A DNA stretch of 6,290 nucleotides from Clostridiales bacterium (GTDB lineage: Bacteria; Bacillota; Clostridia; Oscillospirales; JAAYXM01), in NCBI GenBank assembly GCA_012515925.1, contig JAAYXM010000026.1:1-6290 (forward strand). The letters are read 5' to 3'. Every line of letters begins with the position of its first letter. The stretch's first letter is position 1. A model generated the notes under the pieces. It was given only the letters and a program-made list of their open reading frames with translations, made no database searches and was not told where the DNA came from. Positions 1 through 5,414 of the stretch are shown here, in pieces. The position numbers were made by a program, and so were the translations under genes.

Positions 1-162
1 ATCAAATCTGTTAACGGGCGCTATAACGGCCGTAAGAAGAATAAGCGCCCCCGCGAGCCTTACAACCTTTCCCGCGGGGCTTTTCGGCGTTATAAGGTCA
101 GCTACCGCGGAAATAAGCGTGGCGGCCGTTATTCCGGTAATCCAACTGCGCAGGATTTCCAT
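1..162 (-). CDS. spoIIIAF: Stage III sporulation protein AF, N-terminal part (runs off the left edge)
   Basis: Only the first 54 codons are in the window; they are open to the edge. The peptide starts MEILRSWITGITAAT and shows two hydrophobic stretches, about residues 6-22 and 36-50, separated by a short loop with the helix-breaking segment TPKSPAGK. This is the usual SpoIIIAF start: a two-helix membrane anchor followed by a soluble ring-forming domain, which here lies outside the window. The start is well supported. The ATG lies one base after the spoIIIAE stop, and a strong GGAGG sits five bases upstream, inside the last codons of spoIIIAE. SpoIIIAF is part of the SpoIIIA-SpoIIQ mother cell-forespore complex. 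The identity rests on position directly after spoIIIAE and on the anchor pattern. The missing C-terminal domain cannot be judged. Confidence 0.9.
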   Translation of the reverse strand, partial: MEILRSWITGITAATLISAVADLITPKSPAGKVVRLAGALILLTAVIAPVNRFD

Positions 163-163
163 A

Positions 164-1270
164 CTAACCTCCGAACATCAGCATACTGAGTATGATTGAC
201 ATGAACATAAGCATAGCGCAGGCGCCGGTCATACCCAGGACTATACCGAAGCCGGCGCCTATATTGTCTATAAGCCTTGAAAGCTTGTCCCCGCAAATCG
301 GCGCGCAAACGCATGATGCCGCCTTAAACAGTAAATAGTTTACGGCGATAGTCAGAAACGGCGTAACGCAAATCGAGAGTATCACGAGCATGCCGAACAC
401 ACCGATGGAGTTTTTCATCACAAGCGCACCCGCGACAACCGTTTCGGCGGCGTCGGCAATTACGCCCCCCACAACCGGAACGGCGCCGCTTATAGCGAAG
501 CGAGCTGTCTTCACGCCGATAACATCGACTGTGGACGACACTATTCCGGATACCGTTATATATACGACAAAAACCGAAAGCAGTATTTTTAGCGAATTTG
601 TAACAAGCCACTTAATAAAATCGCAAATCTTGGCAAGCGAGACGTTTTTAAACGCGGCGTCCGCTGTCGAGGCCGCGAGATACGCGTATACGAGCGGCAG
701 CATTACCGAGCTTATAACGGTAATGACGACATCCACAAACATTATGGAAATCCCGTAACGCGCGGCCGCCGATGCCGGCGCACCGCATGCTGCGCACGCC
801 GCGGCGAGTGACGGCAGAAGGGCTTTCGAAAACGCGTTTATATCCGAAATCGCGGAGCTTCCCATACCGATTATGCCGGAAACACCGCCCGCCGCCGATG
901 CCGTAACCGCTATCGCGCCTACGGCGGATACACACGCGGCAACAGTTCCCGAGTTTTCCGAATCTCCGATTGACGCCGCTAAAGCGCATAACGCGGCTAT
1001 TGCGATTATAGCGACAATGCACCTTAAGCCTTTTTTTAATATTCCGCCAACCTGTGATTTGGTTTTTCTGAAAATCCCGTTTAAGCCCTCGTCAAGCGAT
1101 GTGTTCTTTGATACACGAATGTTGCGCTCACGGGCGGAGGCGGGTACGCTGCTTTCCAGTTTATAAAGCTTAAGCGCGTTATACTGGGCGTCGAATACAT
1201 CTTCCGACGCAAGGCATACCGCGGGAAAACACGTTAGAATTACAAGAACAATAAAAGCTTTCTTAATCAT
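164..1270 (-). CDS. spoIIIAE: Stage III sporulation protein AE, polytopic membrane protein
   Basis: This 368-residue protein is slightly shorter than the B. subtilis form (about 399). It begins with a signal-peptide-like N-terminus: MIKK, a hydrophobic core at about 5-20, and a plausible cleavage site after A21 (CLA-SED). A polar stretch to about residue 80 follows, then some six or seven hydrophobic segments near 83-101, 108-133, 172-201, 226-247, 263-285, 290-317 and 336-364. The segment ISGAVPVVGGVIADAA (about 260-275) is a conserved SpoIIIAE hallmark. The protein is a membrane component of the SpoIIIA-SpoIIQ complex in the mother-cell membrane around the forespore. AAAGGA lies eight bases before the ATG, so the start is good. 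The gap to spoIIIAD is 23 bases. It is unusually rich in cysteine (13), including C320, C322 and C326 within seven residues. The exact helix count is my estimate. Confidence 0.95.
   Translation of the reverse strand: MIKKAFIVLVILTCFPAVCLASEDVFDAQYNALKLYKLESSVPASARERNIRVSKNTSLDEGLNGIFRKTKSQVGGILKKGLRCIVAIIAIAALCALAASIGDSENSGTVAACVSAVGAIAVTASAAGGVSGIIGMGSSAISDINAFSKALLPSLAAACAACGAPASAAARYGISIMFVDVVITVISSVMLPLVYAYLAASTADAAFKNVSLAKICDFIKWLVTNSLKILLSVFVVYITVSGIVSSTVDVIGVKTARFAISGAVPVVGGVIADAAETVVAGALVMKNSIGVFGMLVILSICVTPFLTIAVNYLLFKAASCVCAPICGDKLSRLIDNIGAGFGIVLGMTGACAMLMFMSIILSMLMFGG
167..172 (-). promoter_or_regulatory. Ribosome binding site of spoIIIAF inside the end of spoIIIAE
   Basis: GGAGGT on the minus strand encodes the last two glycines of SpoIIIAE and lies directly before its TAG stop. 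It is four to five bases from the spoIIIAF ATG. It decides the spoIIIAF start and ties its translation to the end of spoIIIAE. Confidence 0.85.
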
Positions 1271-1293
1271 GTCGCTTTTCCTTTGTTTTTAAC

Positions 1294-1677
1294 TTAAATT
1301 GAAGATATAAGCTTTATCACCGACATCAATACCGGAAATGTAAACGTAAGAGCAATCGCGCACCCCGAAAGCTCGACGCATGCCGAAAGCGCGGAGGAGC
1401 CCTTATCCTTGCACAGATCCGCAGCAAGTCTTGTGACGATAGCTATACCCGTTGTTTTATACAGCGGGACCATAAGCTCGGGCGCGATTGACGCGTACTG
1501 CGATAAATCCCGCATGAATTTCAGCACTATGTTTACGGCGCCGAACGCAAGCCCTAAAACCGTTGCAGCCGCGGCTATTATAACCGCGAGCGCGGCTGTT
1601 GTGTTGTGCTTATCGACAGCCAGCGCCAGAAACAGCGATACTAAAGCGATTGCGAGAATCTTTACAAGCGTATCCAT
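1294..1677 (-). CDS. spoIIIAD: Stage III sporulation protein AD
   Basis: The product has 127 residues, close to the 133 of B. subtilis SpoIIIAD, and belongs to the same family as SpoIIIAC (SpoIIIAC/AD), of which it is roughly a double-length form. Hydrophobic segments lie near residues 3-20, 27-50, 68-85 and 102-125. The recognisable core is KTTGIAIVTRLAADLCKDKG (about 74-93) followed by SALSACVELSGCA. This matches the family pattern of K..GIA......L.KD.G....A..+EL+G. It is an integral membrane subunit of the mother-cell SpoIIIA complex. The ATG is only two bases after the spoIIIAC stop, and I see no good Shine-Dalgarno sequence in front of it, only GGT about ten bases upstream. Translation therefore probably depends on ribosomes finishing spoIIIAC. 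No alternative start with a better site is evident near the N-terminus. Confidence 0.94.
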   Translation of the reverse strand: MDTLVKILAIALVSLFLALAVDKHNTTAALAVIIAAAATVLGLAFGAVNIVLKFMRDLSQYASIAPELMVPLYKTTGIAIVTRLAADLCKDKGSSALSACVELSGCAIALTFTFPVLMSVIKLISSI

Positions 1678-1679
1678 GA

Positions 1680-1874
1680 TTAAAAACCGAATGTGGATTT
1701 GACGTACGAGAACAGATTGCTTATTTCCTGGATAATCATCATGAGCACGACTATAAGACCCGCAAGCGTGGTCATCATAGCCTGTTCCTCACGGCCGGAG
1801 CGTATAAGTAGCTGGTTTAAGACCGCGACCAGAATCCCGATAGCCGCAACCTTAAATATTAAATCCACCTGCAT
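1680..1874 (-). CDS. spoIIIAC: Stage III sporulation protein AC
   Basis: This small membrane protein has 64 residues from the ATG chosen here; the B. subtilis protein has 68. It consists of two hydrophobic helices, about 5-23 (LIFKVAAIGILVAVLNQLL) and 33-49, joined by a charged turn SGREEQ. This is the SpoIIIAC plan, and its place between spoIIIAB and spoIIIAD confirms it. The start at 1874 is preferred because GGGTG precedes it by five bases. A second in-frame ATG at 1886 would add MGEN but has no clear ribosome binding site. A much longer reading from 1988 would overlap spoIIIAB by about 94 bases with a basic, non-conserved leader, and I discard it. The gap to spoIIIAB is 20 bases. Confidence 0.92.
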   Translation of the reverse strand: MQVDLIFKVAAIGILVAVLNQLLIRSGREEQAMMTTLAGLIVVLMMIIQEISNLFSYVKSTFGF

Positions 1875-1894
1875 GTTTTCACCCATCCCGATTA

Positions 1895-2410
1895 CTATAT
1901 AAATACGATAACAAGCGCTATCCCGCAAATAATTCCGAGTCCGCCGTACAGTTTTCCGGCTTTTTGCTTCTCGGCTTCCGCGGAGCATAGCCTTCCTTCA
2001 AGCGTACGGCGCGCGTGGGCTATGCATCTGCCCTGCTCGTCGGCGTCATATCTGCCGAGCGCGCAGCCCATATCAATCAGAATTTGCTTTTCGTTTGAAT
2101 TAAGCTCAAGATAATCCGCCCCGCGCACCGCCTTTGACCATATAATCGCGAACGGGACGTCAGGCGAGCGATTCATGCCTGACACACATTCCGCAAAAAG
2201 CCTGCTAAGCGGTGCGTCAGATGTGTTTTTCAGACTCTCCATAAGCTCGCCAATGGGCGTCAGAAGCTGGCAAATTTCCGCGTGCATTAAATCCAGGGCG
2301 TTTATTATCGAGTTAAGTACGCGAATACGAAGCGCGAGCCTGCCGCTTAAGCTTAATCCTATCGCCGCCGCGCCGCCGCAAATCAGAATCGCACCAATTA
2401 ACTTCAGCAT
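1895..2410 (-). CDS. spoIIIAB: Stage III sporulation protein AB
   Basis: The 171-residue product has exactly the length I recall for B. subtilis SpoIIIAB. It starts MLKLIGAILI with a transmembrane helix at about 4-20. A helical soluble middle follows, with family landmarks: AEI (44-46), TP (51-52), PLSRLFAE (67-74), and LGRYDADEQ (118-126), which matches the LG..D...Q pattern. A C-terminal hydrophobic helix sits at about 154-171. The soluble middle of this family resembles GspF-type proteins of type II secretion, which fits a role as membrane partner of the SpoIIIAA ATPase. That link is from family knowledge and is not visible here. AAGGA lies ten bases before the ATG, a slightly long spacing. 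The spoIIIAA stop is 29 bases upstream. Seven cysteines are present. Confidence 0.95.
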   Translation of the reverse strand: MLKLIGAILICGGAAAIGLSLSGRLALRIRVLNSIINALDLMHAEICQLLTPIGELMESLKNTSDAPLSRLFAECVSGMNRSPDVPFAIIWSKAVRGADYLELNSNEKQILIDMGCALGRYDADEQGRCIAHARRTLEGRLCSAEAEKQKAGKLYGGLGIICGIALVIVFI

Positions 2411-2439
2411 TTTTTATCATTCCTTTCCGCCATACTTCT

Positions 2440-3351
2440 TCACAGATAAACCGCGCGAGACTTAAACTCACCCGTTTCCTTATACAGCTCGATCGCGAGC
2501 GTGAAAATCCGCGTATCCAGAAGACGCTTGTACAGCGGTCTTCCGGCGATTTCCTCCGTGTTCACGCCGTGCGCGGTAGCAATCAGGTATACGCCGCAGT
2601 TGCACGCATGGGAAATCGCGCGGATATCCTCCTCTGCGGTAATCTCGTCCACCGCTATGACATGCGGCGACATCGCGCGCATTAAAAGCATAATGCCTGC
2701 TGCCTTACTAACCCCGTCGAGCACGTCGGTGCGCTTTCCTATATCAAACTGCGGCACGCCCTTGTATTTAGCCGCGAGCTCGCCCCGCTCGTCCGCGACC
2801 GCGACCCTTATATGCTTTTGCTCATGACTTGAAAGCTTTCTTACGATATCCCGCAGTATCGTGGTTTTACCGCAGCCCGGCGGTGACAGTATAAGCGTGT
2901 TATGTATGCCGTCTTCCTTGAGTATATAAGAAAACACATTATCGGAAGCGCCGATTATCTGCTTCGCGATGCGTATTGATACCGACGATATATTCTTTAT
3001 ATACGAAAGCTCGCCGTCTTTTATTACCCCGGTGCCGCATATGCCGATTCTGTGCCCGCCGGGTACCGTGATAAAGCCGTTTCTGATACTGCCGGCGGCG
3101 CTGTGCACCGAGCTTCCGGTCGCGATTTCAATTACCGAGGCAAGCTCATCCCGGGTTATTAATCCTTCCGCCGGTATGTCAATCTCGCCGTCCGCGTACG
3201 TTATCGTAAGCTGCCTGCCGACCCTTAACCTTAATTCCTCGGCAGCCAGCTTTATACTCTCGCCTGTCTCCATGGCCTTGTCCCGCAGTCTTGCCGGAAG
3301 ATAAGCCACTGCCTGTCCGAACTGCTTAAGCAGGTATGTACTCTGAGGCAT
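2440..3351 (-). CDS. spoIIIAA: Stage III sporulation protein AA, secretion-type ATPase
   Basis: This 303-residue cytosolic P-loop ATPase (B. subtilis form about 307) is the first gene of the spoIIIA operon. The N-terminal region carries EELRLRVGR (about 38-46) and VPGGHRIGICGTG (about 96-108), both typical of SpoIIIAA. The Walker A motif is PPGCGKTT (157-164, Lys162). ADERGE lies at 186-191, and Walker B is VIAVDE (231-236), followed by the ATAHG motif at about 258-262. All nucleotide-binding motifs look intact, so the protein should be active. The family resembles type II and IV secretion ATPases, and SpoIIIAA is thought to power the mother cell-forespore complex. The start is firm: GGAGG is placed seven bases before the ATG. 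It has its own candidate sigma-E promoter and is cut off from the gat unit by a terminator. Confidence 0.97.
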   Translation of the reverse strand: MPQSTYLLKQFGQAVAYLPARLRDKAMETGESIKLAAEELRLRVGRQLTITYADGEIDIPAEGLITRDELASVIEIATGSSVHSAAGSIRNGFITVPGGHRIGICGTGVIKDGELSYIKNISSVSIRIAKQIIGASDNVFSYILKEDGIHNTLILSPPGCGKTTILRDIVRKLSSHEQKHIRVAVADERGELAAKYKGVPQFDIGKRTDVLDGVSKAAGIMLLMRAMSPHVIAVDEITAEEDIRAISHACNCGVYLIATAHGVNTEEIAGRPLYKRLLDTRIFTLAIELYKETGEFKSRAVYL

Positions 3352-3358
3352 TTTAAAA

Positions 3359-3363
3359 CCTCC
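3359..3363 (-). promoter_or_regulatory. Ribosome binding site of spoIIIAA
   Basis: A perfect GGAGG on the minus strand, seven bases before the spoIIIAA ATG, fixes the start of the first gene of the operon. Confidence 0.85.
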
Positions 3364-3365
3364 GT

Positions 3366-3375
3366 ACTTGTTTTA
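3366..3375 (-). promoter_or_regulatory. Candidate SpoIIID binding site, downstream copy
   Basis: TAAAACAAGT on the minus strand fits every position of the SpoIIID consensus WWRRACARNY as I remember it. It would cover the expected transcription start of the spoIIIA promoter, a position suited to repression. It forms the left arm of a 7-base inverted repeat with the site at 3386-3395. Confidence 0.45.
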
Positions 3376-3379
3376 CTTA

Positions 3380-3406
3380 ATCTTATGAAACAAGCCCTGC
3401 ATATAG
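3380..3406 (-). promoter_or_regulatory. Candidate sigma-E promoter of the spoIIIA operon
   Basis: On the minus strand, CTATATG (3400-3406) and CATAAGAT (3380-3387) lie between the terminator and spoIIIAA. CATAAGAT keeps the CATA and final T of the sigma-E -10 consensus (CATACA-T). The upstream element keeps the ATAT core of the -35. The spacer is 12 bases, somewhat shorter than the 13-15 usual for sigma-E. The predicted transcript would start near 3373 and have a leader of about 20 bases, leaving room for the ribosome binding site. In B. subtilis spoIIIA is under sigma-E, which makes the placement reasonable, but the match is imperfect. Confidence 0.5.
3386..3395 (+). promoter_or_regulatory. 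Candidate SpoIIID binding site, upstream copy
   Basis: TGAAACAAGC on the plus strand fits nine of ten positions of WWRRACARNY; only the second base differs. It overlaps the upstream edge of the candidate -10 box (3380-3387) and faces the other copy. Confidence 0.35.
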
Positions 3407-3409
3407 AAC

Positions 3410-3442
3410 AAAAAAACAGACGGCGGCAAAAGCCACCGTCCG
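3410..3442 (-). terminator. Rho-independent terminator after the gatA-gatB-YcxB unit
   Basis: On the minus strand CGGACGGTGGC (3432-3442) pairs with GCCGCCGTCTG (3417-3427). The stem has 11 base pairs, two of them G-T wobbles, closed by a TTTT loop and followed at once by seven T (3410-3416). There is no T-run on the other side, so it acts only on leftward transcription. It begins 24 bases after the YcxB-like stop codon and separates the gat unit from spoIIIA. Confidence 0.93.
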
Positions 3443-3465
3443 AAAACTATCCCCGCGACCGGTTT

Positions 3466-3975
3466 CTACCTGAAAAACACCTTGCTTGGAGATACCTTGT
3501 CGATAATTATCTCAGTAAACCTTTTTCGCGTTTCGGAGCTTTCAAAGCTTCGCTTCGGAAAATAAAAAGCCGTGTTTTTATTCAAAAACACAAAGAAGCA
3601 ATCCTTGTTTTCGCGCACGCGATAGACATCCTCCCAAGCGAGATATGTTTCGCTGTATTCCGATTTCTGATTTATGCCGCCATCGTCAAGCGTAAGATGC
3701 AGAACACTTGAAACCTTGTTCCTTTGAAATACGCTTTTCGCGCGTTTTTTTACATACAGCCTCATCAGATAAACGCCGCATACTATCACCGCGAGCGCGA
3801 TAACGGCAATAAGCCAAACCCTTTCGCGTAGTCTCGAATATAACGTAAAGCAAAAAGCCGCCGCGATTGCCGCGATAATAAAATATATAAGCTTGTTTAC
3901 CTTTATCAGGCAAAGTCCCAAAAAGTCGTTAAACGTAAAATCAGTCTTAAACTCCAATAAAGTGTTTTTATTCAT
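3466..3975 (-). CDS. YcxB-like small membrane protein
   Basis: This 169-residue protein has a short polar N-terminus, two adjacent hydrophobic helices (about 29-46 and 53-72) joined by the basic turn SRLRER, and a basic stretch VKKRAK. A soluble C-terminal domain follows at about 86-160. That domain carries YLAWEDVYRVRENKDCFFVF (111-130) and YFPKRSF (138-144), the pattern I know from YcxB-type C-terminal domains (short beta strands, a W-[DE]-[DE]-[VI] motif, then a [IY]-P-K-R turn). The function of this family is not known to me. Its ATG overlaps the gatB TGA as ATGA, with AGGCGG seven bases upstream, so it is translated with gatB. It is the last gene before the terminator. I see no motif tying it to sporulation or to tRNA modification. 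The family call is from motif recognition only. Confidence 0.78.
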   Translation of the reverse strand: MNKNTLLEFKTDFTFNDFLGLCLIKVNKLIYFIIAAIAAAFCFTLYSRLRERVWLIAVIALAVIVCGVYLMRLYVKKRAKSVFQRNKVSSVLHLTLDDGGINQKSEYSETYLAWEDVYRVRENKDCFFVFLNKNTAFYFPKRSFESSETRKRFTEIIIDKVSPSKVFFR

Positions 3976-5414
3976 TCTTTTTCCGCCTTTCGTTTTCGCA
4001 GTTCACCGTCCAGTATACGCGATAAAACCCGTGGATTTGCGCGCCCCTTTGTCTTTCTCATGCACTGCCCGATAAGAAATGTTCGCGCGTTTTGCTTCCC
4101 GCTTATATAATCCTTTAGAGCCCCGGGGTTTTCATCAAGCGTTTCCGCCGCGGTTTTTAATATATAGGTCTCATCGTCAATACGGGAAAAAGCGGGGCTT
4201 AAAAGCAAATCCGCCGCGCTTCCGCCGCTTTCAAACAATGTCCGGGTAATTGTCTTAGCTGTTCCGTGATTTATTTTCCCGGCCTTAAGCGCGGATAACA
4301 CCGCGCATATATCCTCCGGTTTAAGCTTTGATTCCATTACGCTTATTCCGGTTTCGTTTTCAAGCCTTAATACCTCGCCGGTGAGCAGTTTCGCGCATTC
4401 AACGGGGTTTGCGCCAAGCTTTGCGCATTTGTCAAAAAACACGGCAAGCCCCTGATTTCCGGAAATAAGCCCGGCGTCATAACCCGAAAGGTTATATTCC
4501 TTAGTATACCGTATTCTCTTTTGATATTCAAACTCGGGAAGTCTGTTTCTGAGATTATCTATAAATCTGTCATCTATCCGGATTGCCGGAATATCAGGTT
4601 CGGGTAAATACCTGTAATCCTCTATATCCTCCTTGCTTCTTAACAGGACGCTTATTTGTCTTTTCTCGTCCCACCCGCGTGTTTCACGGCTTATCACGGC
4701 GCCGCTCTCCAAAAGTCCGGTCTGTCTTTTTATCTCAAATTCAATCGCGCGGCGGACTCCTCCGAACGTATTTAGATTCTTTATTTCAACCCGTTCGGAA
4801 TTGCAGGAATTTCGCGTATCTGAAACGGAAATATTTACATCGCACCTTAAGGAACCCTCCTGCATATTGCAGTCGGATATACCGAGAAATAAAAGCATTC
4901 TCCTTACCGTCTCCAAAAACGCTTGCGCGTCGATCGCGGAATAAATATCGGGACGCGTAACAATCTCAATCAGCGGCACGCCGCAGCGGTTATAATCGAT
5001 ATACGTTCTGTCACCGCCGTGAATAAGCTTTCCCGCGTCCTCCTCAATATGCACCTGTTTTACGCCGGCGCTTTTTAACTCGTCACCGGAAAAGTAATAA
5101 ATAATACCGTCCTCACAGAGCGGCATATCAAACTGAGAAATCTGATAGCCCTTCGGTAAATCCGGGTAAAAGTACTGTTTGCGGTACATGCGCGTAAACT
5201 TGTTGATTCTGCAATTAAACGCGAGACCCGCAAACACGGCACGCTCCACGGCGGCGCGGTTTATAACGGGCAGCGCGCCCGGTAAACCCGTACACACAGG
5301 GCATATATTTGTGTTCGGATTGTCTCCGAAACTGTTTTTGCAGGAGCAGTACATCTTTGTTTTCGTATTAAGCTCCGCGTGTATTTCAAGACCGATTACT
5401 GCCTTGTATGTCAT
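3972..5414 (-). CDS. gatB: Aspartyl/glutamyl-tRNA amidotransferase subunit B
   Basis: The protein is full length at 480 residues (B. subtilis about 476). GatB phosphorylates the side chain of Glu-tRNA(Gln) or Asp-tRNA(Asn) and passes it to ammonia released by GatA. Signatures include VIGLEIHAELNTKTKM (6-21), a four-cysteine set C23-x-C25 and C38-x2-C41 as in zinc-type GatB, and YFYPDLPKGYQISQFD (about 80-95). Also present are HIEEDAGK (about 121-128), EGSLRCDVN (about 185-193) and DYRYLPEPDIP (about 265-275). The C-terminal YqeY-like tRNA-binding region (about 330-480) ends with GQCMRKTKGRANP, another family landmark. The ATG overlaps the gatA stop as ATGA, and AGGAG lies seven bases upstream. 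The stop overlaps the start of the YcxB-like gene in the same way. Nothing appears broken. Confidence 0.98.
   Translation of the reverse strand: MTYKAVIGLEIHAELNTKTKMYCSCKNSFGDNPNTNICPVCTGLPGALPVINRAAVERAVFAGLAFNCRINKFTRMYRKQYFYPDLPKGYQISQFDMPLCEDGIIYYFSGDELKSAGVKQVHIEEDAGKLIHGGDRTYIDYNRCGVPLIEIVTRPDIYSAIDAQAFLETVRRMLLFLGISDCNMQEGSLRCDVNISVSDTRNSCNSERVEIKNLNTFGGVRRAIEFEIKRQTGLLESGAVISRETRGWDEKRQISVLLRSKEDIEDYRYLPEPDIPAIRIDDRFIDNLRNRLPEFEYQKRIRYTKEYNLSGYDAGLISGNQGLAVFFDKCAKLGANPVECAKLLTGEVLRLENETGISVMESKLKPEDICAVLSALKAGKINHGTAKTITRTLFESGGSAADLLLSPAFSRIDDETYILKTAAETLDENPGALKDYISGKQNARTFLIGQCMRKTKGRANPRVLSRILDGELRKRKAEKE

Noticed and set aside
129..314. Minus-strand 61-residue open frame across the spoIIIAE-spoIIIAF junction
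   Set aside because: It is arginine- and tyrosine-rich, overlaps two well-supported genes in another frame and has no recognisable features.
1205..1270. SpoIIIAE as a lipoprotein
   Set aside because: Its N-terminal cysteines follow ILT and PAV, neither of which is a proper lipobox; ordinary signal peptidase cleavage after A21 is more likely.
1680..1988. A 102-residue reading of spoIIIAC from an upstream ATG
   Set aside because: It would overlap spoIIIAB by about 94 bases, its first 34 residues are basic and unlike SpoIIIAC, and a normal-length start with a ribosome site exists at 1874.
2969..3304. Plus-strand open frame opposite spoIIIAA, and similar plus-strand frames at 390-758, 873-1166 and 4583-4960
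   Set aside because: They mirror the codon pattern of the genes on the other strand and show no family motif or convincing ribosome site.
3380..3412. A sigma-A promoter for spoIIIA (TTGTTC with TAAGAT)
   Set aside because: The spacer would be 20 bases and both boxes match only four of six positions; sigma-E fits the biology better.
3385..3711. Plus-strand 108-residue open frame from the spoIIIA leader into the YcxB-like gene
   Set aside because: It runs through the terminator stem and antisense to a supported gene, and its composition looks like a shadow frame.
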